Made by a program: the position numbers and the translations under genes. The notes under the pieces are model-generated. The model was not told the DNA's origin. It worked only from the letters and a program-made list of their open reading frames with translations, and searched no databases. 64,000 nt of DNA from Actinomycetospora chiangmaiensis DSM 45062. Lineage in GTDB: Bacteria > Actinomycetota > Actinomycetes > Mycobacteriales > Pseudonocardiaceae. Position 1 is the stretch's first letter, and every line of letters begins with the position of its first letter. Below are positions 26,027 through 34,505 of this stretch, piece by piece. The stretch is taken from assembly GCF_000379625.1 (NCBI RefSeq), contig NZ_KB903220.1:101-64100 (forward strand), written 5' to 3'.

Positions 26027-26719
26027 GTGACCGACCAGCGGGCGAACGACGTGCTGTGGCTGCGGGACCGGCCGACGGCCGCGCCGCGGAAGGCCGAGCC
26101 GCTGAGCGTGGCGCGCATCGTCGCGGCCGCCGTCGCCGAGCTCGACGAGCACGGGGTCGAGCGCCTGACGATGCGCCGGCTCGCGCAGCGTCTGGAGGTC
26201 ACCTCGACCGCGCTCTACTGGCACGTCCGCACGAAGGAGGACGTGCTCGACCTCGCCGTCGACCACGTCCTGGGGGAGGTGCCGATCCCCACGGAGACCG
26301 ATCCGCGGTCCGCCGCGCGGGTGCTGCTGGTCGACTGGCGCGCCGCGATGCTGCGCCACCCGTGGTCCCCGACGCTGCTCGGGCGTCCCCTGCTCGGCCC
26401 GAACGTGCTCGCCCGCGTCGAGTTCCTGCAGGCCACGCTCGTGCGGGCGGGCCTGGTGGGCGACGACCTGCAGGTCGCGACGAAGCTGCTCTCCAACGTC
26501 GTCATCGGGACCGCGATGAACGACGCGTCCTGGCGGCGCCTGGACAACCCGTCTCTCGTCGCCGAGGTCGGCCGGTTCATCGTCGGGCAGCGCGACCGCT
26601 ACCCGACGCTCGCGAGCTCCGGTTTCCTCGACGACGGGTCCTCCGACGACGAGCTGTTCGTGCGCGGGCTGGACCGGGTGCTCGACGCGGTGGGGCTCGG
26701 GTGCGCTCCGCGCAGGTGA
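26027..26719 (+). CDS. TetR family transcriptional regulator (TetR_C type)
   Basis: A 230-aa repressor. Helix-turn-helix at about residues 45-75, with LTMRRLAQRLEVTSTALYWHV, the form typical of classical TetR proteins with the TetR_C effector domain (AALYWHVxxKEDVLDLAVD). GTG start at 26027. It faces the MDR reductase gene across an 11-bp inverted repeat, which suggests autoregulation and control of the reductase by a small-molecule ligand. The stop codon is inside a 54-nt palindrome. Confidence 0.88.
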   Translation: MTDQRANDVLWLRDRPTAAPRKAEPLSVARIVAAAVAELDEHGVERLTMRRLAQRLEVTSTALYWHVRTKEDVLDLAVDHVLGEVPIPTETDPRSAARVLLVDWRAAMLRHPWSPTLLGRPLLGPNVLARVEFLQATLVRAGLVGDDLQVATKLLSNVVIGTAMNDASWRRLDNPSLVAEVGRFIVGQRDRYPTLASSGFLDDGSSDDELFVRGLDRVLDAVGLGCAPRR

Positions 26720-26762
26720 GCACTAACTGGGGCTATAGCCCCACTTAGTGCTCACCTGCGCG
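26709..26762. repeat. 54-nt near-perfect palindrome between two TetR genes
   Basis: Two 27-nt arms with one mismatch and no loop, centred on GGGGCTATAGCCCC at 26735/26736; the outer parts are GCAGGTGAGCACTAA and TTAGTGCTCACCTGC. It contains the stop codon of the first TetR gene and ends 25 bases before the second TetR start. A terminator of the first gene, an operator of the second, or both, would fit. Confidence 0.7.
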
Positions 26763-26787
26763 AAGCACACCTCTATCGTCGGCGACC

Positions 26788-27522
26788 ATGAGCGCCCCCG
26801 AGCCGACCGCCGACGAGCCCCCTGCCCGGCGGCCTCGTCGGGAACTGGTGGAGGCGCAGATCTACGAGCAGGCGACCCGGCTCTTCGCCGAGCGCGGCTT
26901 CGCCGGGACGAGCCTGCAGGACATCGCCGACGCGATGGGCATGACCCGGCCGTCGCTCTACTACTACGTCAAGAACAAGGACCAGCTGCTCGCACGGCTC
27001 GTCACCGAGATCACCGAGGCGCCCGCCGCGGCGACCGAGGAGATCGCCGCCCGCGGCCTGGACGCGACGACGAAGCTGCGCGAGCTCGTCCGGCTCATCG
27101 CCGGGCAGCAGGCCCGGCACGCGGCCCGGTTCCAGCTCGTGATCCGCTCGGAGTCCGAACTGCCCGACGACCTCGCCGGCGCCCACCAGGCCGCCAAGCG
27201 TCGGGTGCTCGACGGGTTCGTGCGGGTCGTGGACGAGGGGATCCGCAGCGGCGAGTTCCGGCCGCGTCCGGTGCGGACCACCGCGTTGGCCCTGATCGGC
27301 ATGTGCAACTGGATCGCGTGGTGGTTCCGCCCGGGCGGGGCGCAGTCGCCCGAGGAGGTCGGGGACCAGATGGCCGAGATGGCCGTCGCGATGGTGGCGC
27401 AGGCGCCCGACCGGCTCCCGGAGACGCCGCGCCCCGACGACCCGGCCGCCGCGCTGAGCCTGCTGCGCCAGGACCTGGACTACCTCGAGCGCATCATCAC
27501 GACGTCGCCGTCGAAAGATTGA
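26788..27522 (+). CDS. TetR family transcriptional regulator (KstR2-like)
   Basis: A 244-aa regulator with helix-turn-helix at about residues 35-70, including GTSLQDIADAMGMTRPSLYYYV and KDQLLARL. The long C-terminal ligand domain contains GMCNWIAWWFRPGG, a segment I associate with acyl-CoA-responsive TetR proteins such as KstR2. It is 32 nt upstream of the VOC gene in the same direction and so may control the VOC, small protein and hydrolase genes. The ligand is unknown. Confidence 0.85.
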   Translation: MSAPEPTADEPPARRPRRELVEAQIYEQATRLFAERGFAGTSLQDIADAMGMTRPSLYYYVKNKDQLLARLVTEITEAPAAATEEIAARGLDATTKLRELVRLIAGQQARHAARFQLVIRSESELPDDLAGAHQAAKRRVLDGFVRVVDEGIRSGEFRPRPVRTTALALIGMCNWIAWWFRPGGAQSPEEVGDQMAEMAVAMVAQAPDRLPETPRPDDPAAALSLLRQDLDYLERIITTSPSKD

Positions 27523-27553
27523 CGCGAGCGTAGACGGCTCCTAGGCTGGGGTC

Positions 27554-28171
27554 ATGGCACTGGAGCACAAGGTCCGCGGTGTCGACCACGCGGCGTTCCC
27601 GACGTTCGATCCCGCAGGGACCGTCCGCTTCTACCGCGACGTCCTCGGCTTCCCGGTGGTGCACTCGATCTGCGCCGCGGGCTGGGGCCCGGAGAACCAC
27701 CCGGACTTCATCCACTTCTTCTTCGACATCGGCAACGACGACCGGCTCGCCTTCTTCTACTACTTCGGGCTCGAGCCGCAGCACACGCAGCAGCGCGGTG
27801 ACGTCTACGCCGGGTTCGGGCCGGAGGTGCCGGAGTTCTTCGTGCGGTCGCGCCACCTCGCGATCCACGTCGACGACGAGGCCGACCTGCTGGAGTACCG
27901 GCGCCGGCTCGACGTCTCCGAGTGGCCGGTCGAGATGCAGATCCAGCACGAGACGATCGAGTCGATCTACACGCACGACCCCAACGGCTACATGGTCGAG
28001 TTCACCCGCGCGATGCGTCCGGTGACGCCGCAGGAGGATCTCGACGCGAACCTGACGATCGACGCGCTCATCGACGTGGTGACCGCACCGGACCCGTCGT
28101 TCGGCAAGCTCCTCGCGCGCAAGGCGGAGCTGATCGTCGAGCGGGCGGACTGGGAAGCGGCGCAGGTATGA
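27554..28171 (+). CDS. VOC family protein (glyoxalase/dioxygenase fold)
   Basis: A 205-aa vicinal oxygen chelate protein. VRGVDHAAFPTFDP with an N-terminal His (residue 11), VRFYRDVLGFPVV (about 24-36), HLAIHVDDEADLLEY with a second His (about 100), and YTHDPNGYMVEF with the C-terminal Glu (about 145) supply the usual metal ligands. Length allows one bidomain unit plus a C-terminal helix. It leads a three-gene operon and overlaps the small downstream gene as ATGA. Substrate not predictable; a ring-cleavage or isomerase step in a catabolic route is plausible. Confidence 0.85.
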   Translation: MALEHKVRGVDHAAFPTFDPAGTVRFYRDVLGFPVVHSICAAGWGPENHPDFIHFFFDIGNDDRLAFFYYFGLEPQHTQQRGDVYAGFGPEVPEFFVRSRHLAIHVDDEADLLEYRRRLDVSEWPVEMQIQHETIESIYTHDPNGYMVEFTRAMRPVTPQEDLDANLTIDALIDVVTAPDPSFGKLLARKAELIVERADWEAAQV

Positions 28172-28410
28172 CCGCGCTCTACGTCCTCGACGTCCCGGAG
28201 AACACGACGGTGGCGAAGGTGGCGGCCGAATCCGGGGCGACCGTCGGCAAGGTCGGCCCGTACTTCGAGATCACCGCTGACGGCCCGATCGTCATCGACC
28301 GTCGGGCCACCGGCTGCCGGCACGCGGTCTGGTACAGCTGCGTGGCCGGGGTCGCGGACGGCAAGATCGTGCAGCACGACAAGAACGCGCTGCAGGTCGA
28401 CCCGGCATGA
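28168..28410 (+). CDS. Small hypothetical protein in VOC-hydrolase operon
   Basis: An 80-aa protein coupled by ATGA overlaps to both neighbours. It appears to form a small beta-rich domain (ATVGKVGPYFEITADGPIVI, then GCRHAVWYSCVAGV). It contains two cysteines. I do not recognise the family. Fixed stoichiometry with the VOC and hydrolase proteins suggests a subunit or an accessory role in the same pathway. Confidence 0.65.
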   Translation: MTALYVLDVPENTTVAKVAAESGATVGKVGPYFEITADGPIVIDRRATGCRHAVWYSCVAGVADGKIVQHDKNALQVDPA

Positions 28411-29657
28411 GTGCCCCCACGCGGCTCGGCGCCGGTCGGTACGTCGCCGCCGACGAGCGCCCCGGGGTCACGACGACGAGCGTCCACGAGTTGACGACGG
28501 CGGACGGCGCCACCGTCCGCGGCGTGCTCGCGACGGTGCCCGGCGCGCGAACCGTCGTGGTCCTGATGCACCCGCGCCAGGACGTCACCCACCACCCCCT
28601 CGTGCCGCCGCTGCTGCAGGCGGGCGCGGCGGTGTGGACCCAGCACACGCGGTCGGTCAACAACGACCTGACCCTCGTGCACGAGCAGGCGCTCCTCGAC
28701 GTCGCGGCGGGGCTGGCGTTCCTGCGCGACCGTGGCTTCGAGTCGGTCGTGACGCTCGGGCACTCCGGCGGCGGCACGCTGTTCGCGTTCTACGCCGAGC
28801 AGGCGGGTCTGGCCGGCTCCGAGCGAATCACGACGACGCCGGGTGGGCGCCCGACGAAGCTGGGTGAGGCTCTCCTCCCGCCGGTGGACGCGGCCGTGTT
28901 CCTGGCACCCCACCCGGGGCAGGGGCGGCTCCTGCTCGGGTGCATCGACCCGTCCGTCGCGGACGAGACCGATCCGCTCGCGACGGTGCCGGACCTCGAC
29001 CCGTTCGACCCCCGCAACGGGTTCGCCGAGCCGCCGACCAGTTCCACGTACTCACCCGAGTTCCTCGAGCGGTACCGCGCCGCGCAGCGCGACCGGGTCG
29101 CCCGGATCGACGCCCGTGCCCACGCCGCCCTCGCTCGCGCGGCCGAGGCGCGCACCGTGCACAAGCGCACGGGTGCACCCGCCGACCGCCGTCGTGCGCT
29201 GGCGCCCGAGATCATCACGGTGTTCCGGACCGACGCCGACCCGCGGTGCGTCGACCTGTCGCTCGACCCCAGCGACCGGCCGTACGGGTCGCTGTTCGGG
29301 TCACGGCCCGACCTCATCAACTACGGGCAGGTCGGCTTCTGCCGCCTGACGACGCCGGAGGCGTGGCTCTCGACCTGGTCGGGGCTGTCGTCGAACGCCG
29401 ACTTCGTGCGGTGCGCGCCCGGGGTGCGCGTGCCGACGCTGTTCGTCGAGCTCACCGGCGACCAAGCGGCGTTCCCGGCGGACTCGCAGCGGATGGTGGC
29501 TGCGCTCGGTGCGCCCGACCTGACCCACGTACGCGTGCGCGGCACCCATTTCGGTGGGGCGATCGCGCCCGACGAGCCGACGGGCAACGAGCTCGCGTCC
29601 CGGCAGATCGTCGACTGGTTGGCGTCCCGGCACGAGCTGGCGCCGCCGGGGGAGTAG
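28407..29657 (+). CDS. Alpha/beta hydrolase
   Basis: A 416-aa protein with the alpha/beta-hydrolase nucleophile elbow GHSGGG (about residues 118-123), preceded by a strand VVVLMHPRQDV, with a likely catalytic Asp in ELTGDQAAFP and His in VRGTHFGGA near the C-terminus. A long insertion between the nucleophile and the acid (about residues 125-320) forms an unusual cap with HKRTGAPADRRR. It is the last gene of the VOC operon, ATGA-coupled to the small gene. It probably cleaves an ester, thioester or C-C bond in the product handled by the VOC protein. Confidence 0.8.
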   Translation: MSAPTRLGAGRYVAADERPGVTTTSVHELTTADGATVRGVLATVPGARTVVVLMHPRQDVTHHPLVPPLLQAGAAVWTQHTRSVNNDLTLVHEQALLDVAAGLAFLRDRGFESVVTLGHSGGGTLFAFYAEQAGLAGSERITTTPGGRPTKLGEALLPPVDAAVFLAPHPGQGRLLLGCIDPSVADETDPLATVPDLDPFDPRNGFAEPPTSSTYSPEFLERYRAAQRDRVARIDARAHAALARAAEARTVHKRTGAPADRRRALAPEIITVFRTDADPRCVDLSLDPSDRPYGSLFGSRPDLINYGQVGFCRLTTPEAWLSTWSGLSSNADFVRCAPGVRVPTLFVELTGDQAAFPADSQRMVAALGAPDLTHVRVRGTHFGGAIAPDEPTGNELASRQIVDWLASRHELAPPGE

Positions 29658-29719
29658 CCGTGGTGTGCGGGCGTCCGATGTGCCCTGCTCACGATGTAGG
29701 CCGCGGAAGATCTTGCTGA

Positions 29720-29758
29720 GCCGCGCGAAGTGGTCGGTGAGCGAACGGTTCGCGCGGC
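29720..29758. terminator. Bidirectional terminator-like hairpin
   Basis: GCCGCGCGAA and TTCGCGCGGC make a perfect 10-bp stem with a 19-nt loop between the convergent hydrolase (+) and lipoprotein (-) genes. No T-tract is present, as is usual for this GC-rich background. Confidence 0.55.
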
Positions 29759-29784
29759 GCCGGGGGATCTGGGCCTCGGGATCG

Positions 29785-30348
29785 TCAGGACTGCGGCGGT
29801 AGCTTCCGGATCACCAGCGCGGCGGCGGTCTCAGCCCGCTCGCACGGGTCAGGGTCGCCGGGCTTGAGCGTTCCGAGTCCTGTCCAGTCGGCCTCCAGTG
29901 CCTGCTTCGGTCCGAGCCCGATGGTCACGGTGCAGATGTTGTTCTCGCGCGCGGTCTGCTGACGGACCGAGGGATAGCCGGCCACCTGTCCCGGCTCGAA
30001 GATCGGTAGGAGTCGGGCTCGATAAGTGTCGACCAGAAGGTCACGGTCTCTGTGTATGGACATGAGCAAGCTATCGCCTGCCCGTGAACCCCACCGGCAT
30101 TCGCTGTCCCCCAGATAGCTGCGCCGTGCTCCTGCCTTAGTGATGCCGAGAGTGGAGAGTTCGGCCGTCGACAGCTGGCGGCATGGGTCGCCGTAGATGG
30201 ACGTGACGTCGGCGGGCCTCGTGACCAGAGGCGCTCCGAAACGCTCTATCGCTGCAGGTCGGGCGTCTGCAGGAACGGGCGGCGTTGCTGCGCAGCCTGA
30301 CAATCCCAGGACCGCTAGGACGAGAAGTCCGCTACGCCAGAAACCCAC
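29785..30348 (-). CDS. DUF3558 family lipoprotein
   Basis: A 187-aa secreted lipoprotein. The signal peptide has a hydrophobic core LLVLAVLGLSG followed by the lipobox Cys (LSGC, residue 19). The mature part contains DPCRQLSTAELSTLGI and ENNICTVTIGLG, with cysteines at positions expected for disulfide bonds in DUF3558 proteins. Function unknown; these are common envelope proteins in Pseudonocardiaceae and mycobacteria and are often next to ESX-related genes. The start overlaps the upstream gene by 17 nt, so they are coupled. Confidence 0.85.
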   Translation of the reverse strand: MGFWRSGLLVLAVLGLSGCAATPPVPADARPAAIERFGAPLVTRPADVTSIYGDPCRQLSTAELSTLGITKAGARRSYLGDSECRWGSRAGDSLLMSIHRDRDLLVDTYRARLLPIFEPGQVAGYPSVRQQTARENNICTVTIGLGPKQALEADWTGLGTLKPGDPDPCERAETAAALVIRKLPPQS

Positions 30349-30790
30349 GGTTCTCCTGCTCGGACTGTCGATAAGCAGCGAGCTCAGCCTCCACGTTGCC
30401 GATCAGTTCACCGAGCCGGGCGATGCCTCCGTCAACGGCCGCCAGCAGCGAGCCCGAGCCCCCGGTCGCTATCGCGCCGAACACCATCGCTGCATCCCGG
30501 CTGACCTCGTCATTCGTCTGAGGGTCGACCCGCCCGAGCTGCAGAGCCTCGGCGCGCACGTTCAGAAGTTCGTCCCGTGCCGCGTAGAGCTCGCGGAGCA
30601 CCCGGGGTGCGGCGTCAAGATCGACCGTGAACGCATCGGCGGCCGGGGCGACCGGCATGGCCTGGCGAGGGATGACCTGCCCCGTCGTGAGGACGGTCGG
30701 GTCGGAGGCCTGGAGCGGCCGCGCGGGCAGCCACGGGGGCGGCCCCTGAGGAGGCTGGGTGTACAGCCCCGGCGGCACCGGCTCGGTCAC
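30332..30790 (-). CDS. Hypothetical protein coupled to DUF3558 lipoprotein
   Basis: A 152-aa protein with a Pro-rich first 40 residues (PPQGPPPWLPARPLQ) and a predicted helical remainder (RVLRELYAARDELLNVRAEA). No signal peptide or membrane segment. The helical hairpin form and the pairing with a DUF3558 gene suggest an ESX-associated cytosolic or secreted partner, but there is no direct motif. GTG start at 30790. Confidence 0.65.
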   Translation of the reverse strand: MTEPVPPGLYTQPPQGPPPWLPARPLQASDPTVLTTGQVIPRQAMPVAPAADAFTVDLDAAPRVLRELYAARDELLNVRAEALQLGRVDPQTNDEVSRDAAMVFGAIATGGSGSLLAAVDGGIARLGELIGNVEAELAAYRQSEQENRGFLA

Positions 30791-31006
30791 GACAGCTCAC
30801 GGTAGTGGCCCGAACCCGTCGTCAGGGCCTGTTCGGGAGAATTCGCCCGACACCGAGCGGTCGCGCTCGAAAGCCTGGGAAGAACTCCTAGGTACGGGTC
30901 GGAGATCCATCCGCACACTCTGTGCGCACCACGGGTCCGAACCGGTGATGCCGAGGTCGTGCGGGGACGCCTCGAACGACTCGACGTCATTGGGGGCGTA
31001 CACAGC

Positions 31007-32518
31007 ATGGCTGCATGGAACCCGGTCCGGACACGGACCGCGGTGGGTCTGAGCGCCCTGGTGCTCGCGGCGGCGACCACGGCGGGGCTCCCGCTGGTCG
31101 CGATGGGCGAGACGTGCACGGCGGCGACCGGGCACGCCACCTGCACGGCGGGCGACGGCACGCAGGCCGACGCCAACGGCGCCGGCGCGACCGGGCCGTC
31201 CGCCGGATCGAGCCGGACGGGATCGGGCACCGCCGCGTCGGGCTCGGCCTCGGACTCCGGGGTCACCGGGGGAACGGGCGCGTCGAGCGCGAGCGCTGCG
31301 ACCTATACGCCTGCCACCGGGACGACGCCCGCGAACGCGTCCTCTGCTGCCGCTTCGGCGGCGAGCGGTGGCGACACGGACCCGCAGTACACGCCGCCGC
31401 CCCCCTCCGCGACGGCCACGACTACCACGGGACCCGATACGGCGAACGGGACCGGCCAGACGAGCACGACCGGCGCGGGAGCCGGTGCGGGCGGTTCGTA
31501 CTCCGGGGGGCCCTCCTCGGGCGCAGGTGCGGCGTCCAGTGCACCCGGCTCGGACGGCGCGGCGGCGGGAAGTGCCGGGATCGGCGACGGCACCACGCCC
31601 GGGGCCAGTGCATCCACCGGACCGATCACCGGGTCCGGGTCTTCGGGCGCCGGCAGCGGCAACCAGGGTTCGTCCGCGCAGGCCCAGGCCGGCGGAGGCA
31701 CCGCCGAGAACCCCACCACCCCGTCCACGGCGACGACGACGTCCTCGGGTGGGCCGGCCACGGCCGCCGCGTCCGGACGCAGCACCGCGACCTCGAACAC
31801 CGGCAGCCCGACGGGGGCGGCGGCGAGCTCGGGAGCGCAGGACTCGACCGCCACGGCGTCGGCGCCCGGGAACAGCGCGCAGGCGTCGTCGACCGCGGTG
31901 GGCGCCTCGAAGGCCACGTCCACCGCGTCGGGCTCCGCGTCGAAGGCCTCGTCGGCCGCCTCGACGAACTCGACCGCGACGTCGACGGCGAAGGGCGCGA
32001 ACTCGACGGCCGGGTCGGCCGCGTCGGACGACAGCACCGCGAAGGCGACGGCGGCAGGCGACAACTCGACCGCGCGGGCGTCGGCGACCGACCACGACAA
32101 GTCGGTGGCCTACGCGGGCAGGAACGCCACCGCGACGGCGTCGAGTGCGCAGAACGGGTCGCCCGCCTCGGTGACGTGCGGTGGCGGCCCCGCCTACGCC
32201 GCGAACCAGAACGGCCACACGTTCTGCGTGAGCGGGAAGTACTACTCGTTCACCTACGCGCCGAACAAGATCGACCTGACGCTCGACCTGCCGACGGCGC
32301 CGCCGAAGAAGTCCTCGTCGTCGTCCTCCACGGTGCAGAAGACCTCGAACAGCACCGGAACGTCGTCGGGCAAGGGGTCCTCGAGCAAGGACTCCGCGAG
32401 CACGAAGAGCTCGTCGTCGGGCAGCGAGGACTCGTCGTCGGGCAAGAGCTCGTCGTCGGGAAGCACGAGCTCGAGGGGCGGCTCGACGAAGCTGGTCACC
32501 CTCACCAAGAAGAACTGA
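31007..32518 (+). CDS. Secreted low-complexity Ser/Thr/Ala/Gly-rich protein
   Basis: A 503-aa protein starting with a signal peptide (VGLSALVLAAATTAGLPLVAMG, expected cleavage near residue 30). Residues about 45-365 are almost entirely Ala, Ser, Thr and Gly. A short ordered island with two cysteines follows (VTCGGGPAYAANQNGHTFCV, then YYSFTYAPNKIDL), and the last 90 residues are Ser/Lys tracts (SSSSSS, KSSSSGSEDSSSG) ending in TLTKKN. It looks like a wall-spanning stalk or mucin-like surface protein with a small folded module. ATG at 31007 was chosen because the signal peptide begins there; an earlier start at 30959 adds 16 unlikely residues. No family recognised. Confidence 0.65.
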   Translation: MAAWNPVRTRTAVGLSALVLAAATTAGLPLVAMGETCTAATGHATCTAGDGTQADANGAGATGPSAGSSRTGSGTAASGSASDSGVTGGTGASSASAATYTPATGTTPANASSAAASAASGGDTDPQYTPPPPSATATTTTGPDTANGTGQTSTTGAGAGAGGSYSGGPSSGAGAASSAPGSDGAAAGSAGIGDGTTPGASASTGPITGSGSSGAGSGNQGSSAQAQAGGGTAENPTTPSTATTTSSGGPATAAASGRSTATSNTGSPTGAAASSGAQDSTATASAPGNSAQASSTAVGASKATSTASGSASKASSAASTNSTATSTAKGANSTAGSAASDDSTAKATAAGDNSTARASATDHDKSVAYAGRNATATASSAQNGSPASVTCGGGPAYAANQNGHTFCVSGKYYSFTYAPNKIDLTLDLPTAPPKKSSSSSSTVQKTSNSTGTSSGKGSSSKDSASTKSSSSGSEDSSSGKSSSSGSTSSRGGSTKLVTLTKKN

Positions 32519-32522
32519 CCGC

Positions 32523-32969
32523 CTACGTCACGACGACGGACTGCCCCTGGACCTGCACCGCGATCGCCGGCAGGGGGCGGTCCGCCGGCCCCTGCTGCAC
32601 GGCTCCCGTGGCCGCGTCGAACACCGAGCCGTGGCACGGGCAGCTCAGCGTGGCGCCGGCGGGGGCGACGCTGCAGCCCTGGTGGGTGCAGATCGCGCTG
32701 TGCGCGACCACGGTCCCGGCGTTCGGCCGGACCAGCGCGACCGGTGCGCCGTTGGGGCTGTTGACCACCACGGTGCCGCCGACCGGCACGTCGTTCAGCG
32801 AGGCCAGCGGCCCGGGCGAGGGGACGGTGGGCGTGGTCTGGGGACCCCCGCACGCCGAGACCACCCCGAGTCCGACCAGCGCGGCCCCGCCCGCGAGACA
32901 ACCCTGCAGGAGCGGCCGCCGTCCGAGTCCCGGGGTGGCGGGATCGGTGGGCTCGTCCGTTCGGCTCAT
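32523..32969 (-). CDS. Rieske (2Fe-2S) lipoprotein
   Basis: A 148-aa protein. The Rieske ligands are clear: CTHQGC (about residues 93-98) and CPCHGS (about 109-114). The N-terminus has RR near residues 17-18 followed by a hydrophobic segment GCLAGGAALVGLGVVSAC, so it resembles a Tat signal with a lipobox, and the protein is probably exported folded and lipid-anchored. ATG at 32969 preferred; it overlaps the upstream esterase stop as ATGA. Such small stand-alone Rieske lipoproteins are common in actinobacteria; redox partner unknown. Confidence 0.9.
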   Translation of the reverse strand: MSRTDEPTDPATPGLGRRPLLQGCLAGGAALVGLGVVSACGGPQTTPTVPSPGPLASLNDVPVGGTVVVNSPNGAPVALVRPNAGTVVAHSAICTHQGCSVAPAGATLSCPCHGSVFDAATGAVQQGPADRPLPAIAVQVQGQSVVVT

Positions 32970-34376
32970 GCGCGCACCGTAGGACGGCCCGGGTGGGCCG
33001 GCAGTGGGGCCGCGGCCTCCGACGACGGCAGGCCCAGCCGCCCGGCCAGCCACGGCAGCGCGTCGACGAAGGCGGTGTGGGCGAACTGCCAGGTGTGCCG
33101 GCCCGGGGTCACGTGGACGCTGCAGGTGATTCCGCGCGCCGACGCCTCGGCGCAGAGGGTGTGCGCCTCGGTGGCCTGTTGGCCCTGCATGGCGGCGGGC
33201 GCCGGGTCCCGGCGTCCGCCCGTCCCGGCGCGCGGGTTGGCGGGCGTGGCGGGGGCGGCACGGGTGGCCCGGGGCGTCGTCGTCGGGTTGTCGGCGAACC
33301 AGCCGGCCGAGTCCGCGTACGGCGCGTGGTGGGCGAGCACCGTGGTCGGGTCGAAGGCGGCCTCGGCCGCGGCGTTCCCGCCGTAGAGCTCGGACAGGGT
33401 CTGGGCGGCGTCACCGGCGTTCGGGGCGAGGTCGCCCTGGATGTCCTCGAAGGTGCCGAAGTCCTGGGGAGCGGTGACGCCGAGGTCGACCGCGCACGTC
33501 CCGCCCGTCGACGCCCCACTGGCTCGGTGCGGCACCCGCCCCGAAGTGGGAGACGACGTAGGGCCGCAGCTCGTCGGTGAGGTGGGTCGCCGCGTCGCCC
33601 CGCGGTCCGTCCACGCACTCGGTGTCGTTGCGGAACGAGCCGGTCGAGTCCGCGAAGACGAGGATCGGCGCCAGTCCGCCGTGGGCCCGGGCGTAGGTGT
33701 CGGCGGCGTCGACGGCCTTGCCGGTGCGGATCCAGTCGGTCGGGCTGGTGAACTCGCCGCCGATCATCATCAGCGCCGGCAGAGCCGCCGTGCCCGGGGC
33801 GAACCACGCCGGCGGCAGGTAGACGTACTCCGTCCGGTGCGTGAAGTGGCTGATGTCGTCGGGCGTGGTGATCGGCACGACGACGCCGGCGGTGCGGGAG
33901 GTGCCGCGCATCCCGGCGAGCGCCGTGGGATCGACCTGGTCGGGCAGGGGACCGGCGCTGAGCTGGCTCCACGCCTCGGCGACGGTCGGGAAGTAGCCGA
34001 CCCACTCGTTGGCCTGCAGCCCCACGCAGAGCACCGCGAGGACGGCGGCGACCACCGCGAGGGCGCGCCGGGACCAGCCGCGGCGGACCCCGCTGACGAC
34101 CAGCAGCACGAGGGCGGCCGCGCCGACTCCGGTCCACACCCACAGTCCGGACGGCGGCGGGTCGGTCGCGAGGTCCTGGTCCCGCAGCGACCACCACACC
34201 CACCCCACGGCGGCACCCGCCCCGACGAGGGCGAGGACCACCACGACGACCACGTGCGCCGGTCGGGCACGGCGGAGCAACCAGGCGGCGAGCACCAGCA
34301 GCAGCACGGCCGCGACGAGCTGCGCGGTGAGCGGGAGCCAGCCCTCGAGGAGCGACACGCCGGCGCGACGGGACAT
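32966..34376 (-). pseudogene. Membrane-anchored esterase, frameshifted at the nucleophile elbow
   Basis: The N-terminal part has four membrane segments (within residues 10-115, e.g. LVAAVLLLVLAAWLL and VVVVVVLALVGAGAA), then an esterase D-like domain with YVYLPPAWFAPG and MMIGGEF. That frame reads through SQWGV near 33505 and then loses all similarity, while another frame resumes with STGGTCAVDLGVT and continues to a normal end (GRHTWQFAHTAF with the catalytic His) at 32966. Family members have a GWSxGG elbow exactly here, so about 11 bp appear lost between two GTC triplets. It may be a real inactivation or a sequence error. The 3' end is ATGA-coupled to the Rieske gene. Confidence 0.7.
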
Positions 34377-34505
34377 GGCCGTCACCGTCACGTCCGGAGC
34401 TGAGAGCCGCCTCGTGCGGGCCCCGGACCCGTGACCTTCTTCAGCGGATCCACAGGTCGTGACGCCCCTCGACTCACGGAACGAACACCAACGGCGCGGA
34501 GACTC

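Noticed and set aside
30797-32218. Minus-strand frame opposite the secreted low-complexity protein
   Set aside because: Gly/Arg-only translation. The plus-strand frame has a signal peptide and an ordered C-terminal part.
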